A stretch of DNA of 28,492 nucleotides from a virus: positions 1 to 28,492 of IMG/VR virus record IMGVR_UViG_3300039037_000066; one strand, written 5' to 3'. A program made the translations under genes and the position numbers. The notes under the pieces were generated by a model. It was not told the origin of the DNA, did no database searches, and saw nothing but the letters and a program-made list of their open reading frames with translations. Below are positions 24,728-28,492 of this stretch, piece after piece (the first letter of the stretch is position 1; each line of letters opens with the position of its first letter).

Positions 24728-26614
24728 TCATCTTACTCCTGCTTTACCTGCTTCTACTACTATACTAGATAGAGTCCATGCATTATCATTATCACTACCG
24801 TCACTTATACGGTATCCCATGAATCGCCCATTAACTCTAACATCTGCTTTATAATCACTAGTAGAGTTACCTTGGCCATCAACTGTATTCGATAAGAAGT
24901 AATACTCTTTATCATTAGTGAAATCAGTAGCGTCACTAGGGTTATCTTTTTGGTTTACTTTAAACTTTAGAGTTACTGCATCTTCTGATTGTAAGTACAA
25001 AGCAAAAGAACGAATATACTCAGTATCAATTATTGGTCTTAACTCTAGATTAGTTCTCTGGATATAAGACTCATAAGGTGCATCATCAGCGTCTGTATAT
25101 GTTAAGTCTGCAGCTACTAATGTATTACCACTACACAAGATAGGGTAAAGCTGATTAGCATCTACACTGTCATTTACTTCTACTAGACCTGTAGTGATAC
25201 CTTGGAAATCCGAGATAATTCTCTTGGTCCATAGGTTAGTACGGTAGTTCCAAATAAGAGTTTCATTTAGCTCACCATTAACTGAATCGTTGTTAGGGAA
25301 GTTAAACCATACTTCATTATATCTGTTATATCTAATAACTCTTACACTATTCGCATAGTCTTTATTTAGGTTGTCATAGAAGTAATAACGAACACGATCA
25401 TCAGCGATACTCTGGAGATTACCAGGGTGTCCTGAGAAAACATAGATGTCATTAGAACCTACTACGATATGCTTACCGTCTACTTCAACTACAGAGTCCA
25501 TAGACTGAGCACCATAAGCAGAAGATACTACATTCAATGAGAATGGTACAGAGGTACTATTAGTAGGTGTGAGAGAGTGTATACTGTGAGTTGTGTAGAT
25601 GTATGCTCTGCCTTGTAGCTCAACGATATCTCTTATCACACCTGTAGAACTTAGGATATACTCATCCGCTGTAGTTACACCAGCAGCAAATGGATTCCAG
25701 TTAGTTGGTACTGCACCAGGTTGAGCGATATCAGATGTACGGATAGCACCAGTAAGTCTACGGATAACCTCACCACTACCTACTGCAGTTTCCTTCAAAT
25801 CTCCAGCAATTAATAAGTTACCAAATGCTCTTATAACACCTGCTGTTAAGACTACATTATCTACTGACTGTAAGTAAATAACAATTTGATAGTTATCTAA
25901 TAAAGCAGTTGAAGCGGTTAGAATGTGAGTGTTAGTAGGACCATCAAGGGCAAGTGTGAACTCCCCTTCAGTACCGTTAGACTCAAGCTCAGAACGTTCT
26001 ACTGCTACTCCTTGGTCATCAAGGATATATGCCAATACTCTAGTAGTTGTAAAGTCTACTTCAAGACCTAAAGAATAATCTCTTGTATCTGTATCATTGT
26101 TGTATGTTAAGTTTACTACTTCTTCTAATGTAGAGTAGTCATCATTCCAACCTACTAAGTCGTAAGCTTGAATGTCTGAAATATCTGTATTACCTGTCTT
26201 ATCAGAGAGGTACTTAGGTACATCTTTACCATTGTTTAGGATTAAGATGTAACCACCTTGGAATACTGTTGATTGCCAATTACCACCAGAGTCTTCTGTG
26301 TATAGTACATTAACAGTATCACCAGTAACACTACGCATAGCTACTGTATCAGTCACACCATCTGAGTAGACGTAGACATAGTAACCATTATTAAGTGTTA
26401 GGTTTGGGTTAGCCCAGTATGTTACAAAGATGATATCGTTTGAGCCATTACCGAAATTACCTAGACCTACTTCACCCTCTATCTTACGGATAGCGTTGTT
26501 TCTAAAGCGTACATTTAGTACATCTGAGCATGCACTTTGGGGAAGTGTTAAATCAGGTGTATCTTTTATTAGCCCTACCTGAGCTAAATTATCAAATTGA
26601 ATGACTTGGCTCAT
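24728..26614 (-). CDS. Tail nozzle/stabilisation-type protein (628 aa)
   Basis: The N-terminus SQVIQFDNLAQVGLIKDTPD, then LPQSACSDVLNVRFRNNAIRK, then EGEVGLG, follows the pattern of podovirus tail tube or nozzle proteins (T7 gp12, P22 gp10 type), which begin with a gly/asp segment, a Pro-x-Asx loop and a Arg-x-Asn...IxKxxG strand. The body consists of beta strands rich in Y, T, N, V and D with alternating hydrophobics, consistent with a beta-propeller. It ends VEAGKAGVR. AAGGAG lies 5 bases before the ATG. Position between endolysin and host-recognition proteins supports a tail component. The exact homologue is not certain from sequence alone. Confidence 0.6.
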   Translation of the reverse strand: MSQVIQFDNLAQVGLIKDTPDLTLPQSACSDVLNVRFRNNAIRKIEGEVGLGNFGNGSNDIIFVTYWANPNLTLNNGYYVYVYSDGVTDTVAMRSVTGDTVNVLYTEDSGGNWQSTVFQGGYILILNNGKDVPKYLSDKTGNTDISDIQAYDLVGWNDDYSTLEEVVNLTYNNDTDTRDYSLGLEVDFTTTRVLAYILDDQGVAVERSELESNGTEGEFTLALDGPTNTHILTASTALLDNYQIVIYLQSVDNVVLTAGVIRAFGNLLIAGDLKETAVGSGEVIRRLTGAIRTSDIAQPGAVPTNWNPFAAGVTTADEYILSSTGVIRDIVELQGRAYIYTTHSIHSLTPTNSTSVPFSLNVVSSAYGAQSMDSVVEVDGKHIVVGSNDIYVFSGHPGNLQSIADDRVRYYFYDNLNKDYANSVRVIRYNRYNEVWFNFPNNDSVNGELNETLIWNYRTNLWTKRIISDFQGITTGLVEVNDSVDANQLYPILCSGNTLVAADLTYTDADDAPYESYIQRTNLELRPIIDTEYIRSFALYLQSEDAVTLKFKVNQKDNPSDATDFTNDKEYYFLSNTVDGQGNSTSDYKADVRVNGRFMGYRISDGSDNDNAWTLSSIVVEAGKAGVR

Positions 26615-26632
26615 ACTGACTCCTTTTATCTT

Positions 26633-26980
26633 TTAGTATGACCATATCACTGGGGTAGACTTTCTAGTATCTACATGAATAAAATGTTTATCCACGCCTA
26701 TACCTGTAAACCCTAACTCTAAAGCATTACTAATAATTTTAAATCTTTCATATCCATTGCTTACATGTATATCTGCAGCAATTCCTTCAGCATGGGTTCC
26801 TGGTTTACTTTTCTTAGCTTCTATTGAGTGATTAATTGAACGATAACCTGATGTAATCTTAAAAGGAAAACCACACAGCTCTCTAAGAGTGTCTAGCTTT
26901 TCTAAGAAGTCTTCATCCATTTCATTTTCACCAGTTTGTTTACAATCAAATTCACTTAATGTAAAATGCTTTAACTCCAT
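26633..26980 (-). CDS. Endolysin, peptidase M15-type zinc peptidase (115 aa)
   Basis: A 115-aa M15 family peptidase, D-Ala-D-Ala carboxypeptidase or L-Ala-D-Glu endopeptidase type. ITSGYRS at 42-48 and THAEGIAADIHV give zinc ligands His63 and Asp70, while HFIHVD supplies His102. It is close in size to minimal phage endolysins of this family and lacks a signal peptide, so it needs a holin. That fits the coiled-coil membrane protein encoded immediately upstream. It cuts peptidoglycan peptides at the end of infection. CGGAG lies 6 bases before the ATG inside the end of the upstream gene. Confidence 0.93.
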   Translation of the reverse strand: MELKHFTLSEFDCKQTGENEMDEDFLEKLDTLRELCGFPFKITSGYRSINHSIEAKKSKPGTHAEGIAADIHVSNGYERFKIISNALELGFTGIGVDKHFIHVDTRKSTPVIWSY

Positions 26981-26981
26981 A

Positions 26982-27356
26982 CTATACTCCGTAGTTTTGT
27001 ATCATCCAGTAAACAAATGAAACCATACCACCAATAACCAACCAAGATGCCTTAGAGATTAAATCAGTGACCCATGTGTTTCTAGCTTGTGATTCACCAA
27101 TCTCTCTTAGTTTAATCCATTGGCTATCCATATCACGCTTTAACTCTTCTTGTTTAGACATTAACAAAGCTTGTCTCTCCTTACAGTTATCGTAGTTGTT
27201 CTCAGCTTCTTTCCTAGCTTCTCTTAAGTCATAGCGAATATCAGCAAGCTTTCTTACCGAGTCACTCATTGAAGTGACAGCCTCAGACATCTGTTCCATC
27301 TTAGTTTCTAGCTTAATTACTGCTTCCCTGATTTCTACTGTTTCTGGGATGTTCAT
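26982..27356 (-). CDS. Coiled-coil protein with C-terminal membrane anchor; holin/XhlA-like lysis protein
   Basis: Residues 1-90 are a charged, heptad-rich coiled coil (MEQMSEAVTSMSDSVRKLAD, REARKEAENNYDNCKERQAL). Residues about 98-120 form one hydrophobic segment (ISKASWLVIGGMVSFVYWMI), with NYGV at the end. This layout resembles XhlA-like holin partners or spanin-like proteins. Its place directly before the endolysin, with AGGTAACTAAC before the ATG, supports a lysis role: letting the M15 peptidase reach the cell wall, or linking membranes. Which of these it does is not decided by the sequence. An inner-membrane location with the coiled coil in the cytoplasm is expected. Confidence 0.65.
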   Translation of the reverse strand: MNIPETVEIREAVIKLETKMEQMSEAVTSMSDSVRKLADIRYDLREARKEAENNYDNCKERQALLMSKQEELKRDMDSQWIKLREIGESQARNTWVTDLISKASWLVIGGMVSFVYWMIQNYGV

Positions 27357-27365
27357 GTTAGTTAC

Positions 27366-27545
27366 CTATTTGTTTAGTTTCTCTTTAATCTCTGCTACGA
27401 CTTTATCATCAATAGTGTTCTTAGTAGAAGCTGATAACTTCTCCATCAAACCTACAACAACAATAGACATTACCTTCTCTGAGAACGTAGCCATAATAAT
27501 ACTTTTAAATGTAGCACCTAAGATGCCTGTTAAGATGTTAATCAT
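27366..27545 (-). CDS. Small membrane protein, possible holin (59 aa)
   Basis: Translated from the reverse strand, this short gene starts MINILTGILGATFKSIIMAT and continues with FSEKVMSIVVVGLMEKL before a charged C-terminal helix ending KEKLNK. Two moderately hydrophobic stretches (near 2-20 and 26-38) separated by charged residues suit a small holin or membrane-associated helper. GGAG lies 6 bases before the ATG at 27545. It ends in TAG 9 bp before the ATG of the XhlA-like gene. Downstream of the inverted repeat at 27584-27630, it may be the first gene of the lysis/tail transcript. Function is inferred from position and composition. Confidence 0.6.
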   Translation of the reverse strand: MINILTGILGATFKSIIMATFSEKVMSIVVVGLMEKLSASTKNTIDDKVVAEIKEKLNK

Positions 27546-27583
27546 AATATACTCCTAATTGTTCCATACAAGCCCGTACAGAA

Positions 27584-27630
27584 GACTTTAGATACTACCC
27601 TATACGTTTGCATAAGGTAGTAGTAAAGTC
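27584..27630 (-). repeat. 47-nt imperfect inverted repeat in the gap between two late genes
   Basis: GACTTTA pairs with TAAAGTC (7 bp), then TACTACC pairs with GGTAGTA (7 bp), with a 2-by-1 internal loop between them. Three more A-T pairs close an 8-nt loop. There is no T run on either side, so it is not an ordinary intrinsic terminator. Read on the - strand, the apical part contains CGTATAGGGTAGTAT, like the core and start site of T7-type promoters (CACTATAGGGAGA), upstream of the lysis genes. It could be a late promoter or an RNA processing site. Confidence 0.5.
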
Positions 27631-27648
27631 CTCTCAGTAAGGCTCTAT

Positions 27649-27825
27649 TTACTTAATAGATATATCTCCGTTTTCCCAATCTTCGTAAGGCACCTGCATT
27701 GAAAAGATTAAAATATATCTTGGCGTTTTCCCTTCTACTTTTGTTACTGCGTGGGTATGTTGATTCACTTCATAACAATGAAGCTCTCGTTCGGTGATGA
27801 AATCTTTAAAGGATTCAGTCCGCAT
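27649..27825 (-). CDS. Small protein of unknown function (58 aa), possibly a 2OG-oxygenase-like C-terminal piece
   Basis: This short gene begins at an ATG that overlaps the cupin stop by one base (TAATG), so translation is coupled. It encodes MRTESFKDFITERELHCYEV, followed by NQHTHAVTKVEG and KTPRYILIFSM. The HAVTKVEGKTPRYILIF stretch resembles the last strand region of 2-oxoglutarate/Fe(II) oxygenases, where a His is followed about 10 residues later by the 2OG-binding Arg. At 58 aa it lacks the HxD part, so it cannot be a full enzyme. The resemblance may be accidental. It is paired with a cupin, another double-stranded beta-helix fold. Confidence 0.6.
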   Translation of the reverse strand: MRTESFKDFITERELHCYEVNQHTHAVTKVEGKTPRYILIFSMQVPYEDWENGDISIK

Positions 27826-28235
27826 TATTCTAACGGTTTTAATGCACGAGGTGGTTGTTTGTAGAAAGTCTCACCGACACCACCCTCAATGAGTGTATGA
27901 GTGGTATTTTCATTTAGACCTTCTGCTATTTCTTCAGGTGATGCAATGTCTTCAATATTTTCATCTTTACGTAATGCATGAACACACATTGCTTTAGCAT
28001 TAGGTGTTTGTGCAATAATCTCATGTACGATACCTGCTTTAGTAATAAAAACCGACGGTGATGTTACTTTGTAGGTTTTGTCGTTAGCTTTTATATGAAA
28101 CGTTCCTTCTATGAATACTGTTTGATGGTCAAACGTATGCTTGTGACCACACGTGCTGTCACCAACTGATTCAAAAGACATTAATCGAATCCATGTGTTA
28201 GCACATATTGAATGCTGTAGTTTAGGTGCTGCCAT
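27825..28235 (-). CDS. Cupin-domain protein (136 aa)
   Basis: A single cupin barrel. Motif 1 reads CGHKHTFDHQTVFIEG, with His31, His33, His37 and Glu43 as likely metal ligands. Motif 2 reads FITKAGIVHEI, with His71. The C-terminal 50 residues are acidic and end PPRALKPLE. Cupins bind a metal and small molecules. The protein could be a sugar or metabolite enzyme, or a metal-binding accessory; the substrate is not readable. AGGAATAAGATT precedes the ATG inside the end of the upstream gene. It lies in the late block upstream of the lysis genes, where auxiliary genes are common. Confidence 0.8.
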   Translation of the reverse strand: MAAPKLQHSICANTWIRLMSFESVGDSTCGHKHTFDHQTVFIEGTFHIKANDKTYKVTSPSVFITKAGIVHEIIAQTPNAKAMCVHALRKDENIEDIASPEEIAEGLNENTTHTLIEGGVGETFYKQPPRALKPLE

Positions 28236-28239
28236 AATC

Positions 28240-28467
28240 TTATTCCTGTATAGTAATTGTTGGTATTTGTCCAGGTGGTATTTGTGTAATCACTACCTGG
28301 CCATTTTCATATTTTGGGTAATTATTCTCAGGCACGTCGTTGATTAAATTGACATCTTCTTCACTTAAGACCACCATTGTCAGCCCATCTTGTAACCCTT
28401 GAAACACATTGTCCCCAAAACCTATAGCATCTACATACCCTTCATTAGTTAGTATTGCTTGATACAT
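28240..28467 (-). CDS. Small protein of unknown function (75 aa)
   Basis: A 75-aa acidic protein starting MYQAILTNEGYVDAIGFGDN and ending with a Pro-rich segment (ITQIPPGQIPTITIQE). GGAGAGGGG lies upstream of the ATG. Four bases separate its stop from the cupin gene, so the two are co-transcribed. The NYPKYENGQVVI segment looks like the short beta hairpins seen in phage fibre-assembly or tail-accessory proteins, but the family is not recognised. The promoter must lie to the right of the window. Confidence 0.65.
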   Translation of the reverse strand: MYQAILTNEGYVDAIGFGDNVFQGLQDGLTMVVLSEEDVNLINDVPENNYPKYENGQVVITQIPPGQIPTITIQE

Positions 28468-28492
28468 AATCTACCCCTCTCCATAAAGTACA

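Noticed and set aside
27274-27558. 94-aa hydrophobic open frame on the + strand that could look like a membrane protein
   Set aside because: It is antisense to two better supported genes (27366-27545 and 26982-27356), both with ribosome binding sites. Its hydrophobicity reflects the reverse of their codons.
1-28492. tRNA genes, CRISPR arrays, insertion sequences, integrase or attachment sites
   Set aside because: No cloverleaf, regular spacer-repeat array, transposase or recombinase was seen on either strand. The phage looks strictly lytic within this window.

Overview
The window is a contiguous piece of a tailed-phage genome, most likely a short-tailed podovirus. It is AT-rich and densely packed, and nearly every gene has a clear AAGGAG-type ribosome binding site. 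The internal virion proteins, tail nozzle-type protein, cupin, ribonucleotide reductase and T7-type replication genes suggest a marine Gram-negative host. The host cannot be named from sequence alone. Portal, capsid and terminase genes are not in the window.

Left block, + strand, 1-8010 (nucleotide metabolism, replication, transcription): the C-terminal end of a ribonucleotide reductase small subunit; a 72-aa unknown; a 150-bp gap with three small hairpins; a family A DNA polymerase with proofreading domain; a small coiled-coil protein; a T7 gp6-type 5'-3' exonuclease whose tail overlaps a GIY-YIG endonuclease in another frame; a T7 gp4-type primase-helicase; a 706-aa single-subunit RNA polymerase; an HNH endonuclease; and a 67-aa unknown. 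A hairpin at 8009-8070, flanked by an A tract and a T tract, lies where the two transcription blocks meet and can terminate both.

Right block, - strand, 28467-8093 (late genes), in order of transcription: a 75-aa unknown, a cupin, a 58-aa unknown, a gap with a 47-nt inverted repeat, a small membrane protein, a coiled-coil protein with a C-terminal membrane anchor (holin or XhlA-like), an M15 peptidase endolysin, a tail nozzle-type protein, a five-repeat fibronectin-III tail protein, a tail fibre with an S74 chaperone, a GNAT-like protein, two small Ala/Gly/Gln-rich virion proteins and three giant proteins of 976, 1324 and 1164 aa. The 976-aa protein carries a GH108 lysozyme. The 1324-aa protein starts with a staphylococcal-nuclease-like domain and has membrane segments.

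The main discovery is the 1164-aa protein. It carries every diagnostic motif of a single-subunit (T7/N4-type) RNA polymerase: NGR followed by FNP, DGxxxG, R-x3-K-x3-M-x3-YG, GxxPxxVxxxD and YDAF. It sits last in the ejection-protein block, facing the replication genes, which as I recall is where phage N4 keeps its virion-packaged RNA polymerase gene. I infer a compact virion RNA polymerase about the size of the active core of the roughly 3,500-aa N4 enzyme. The 706-aa polymerase has about the combined size of the two N4 RNAP II subunits. The phage therefore appears to pair an N4-like two-polymerase transcription programme with a T7-like replisome in a compact genome. One hairpin upstream of the DNA polymerase gene (6-bp stem, 3-nt loop) has the shape of N4 virion-polymerase promoters and is a candidate promoter.
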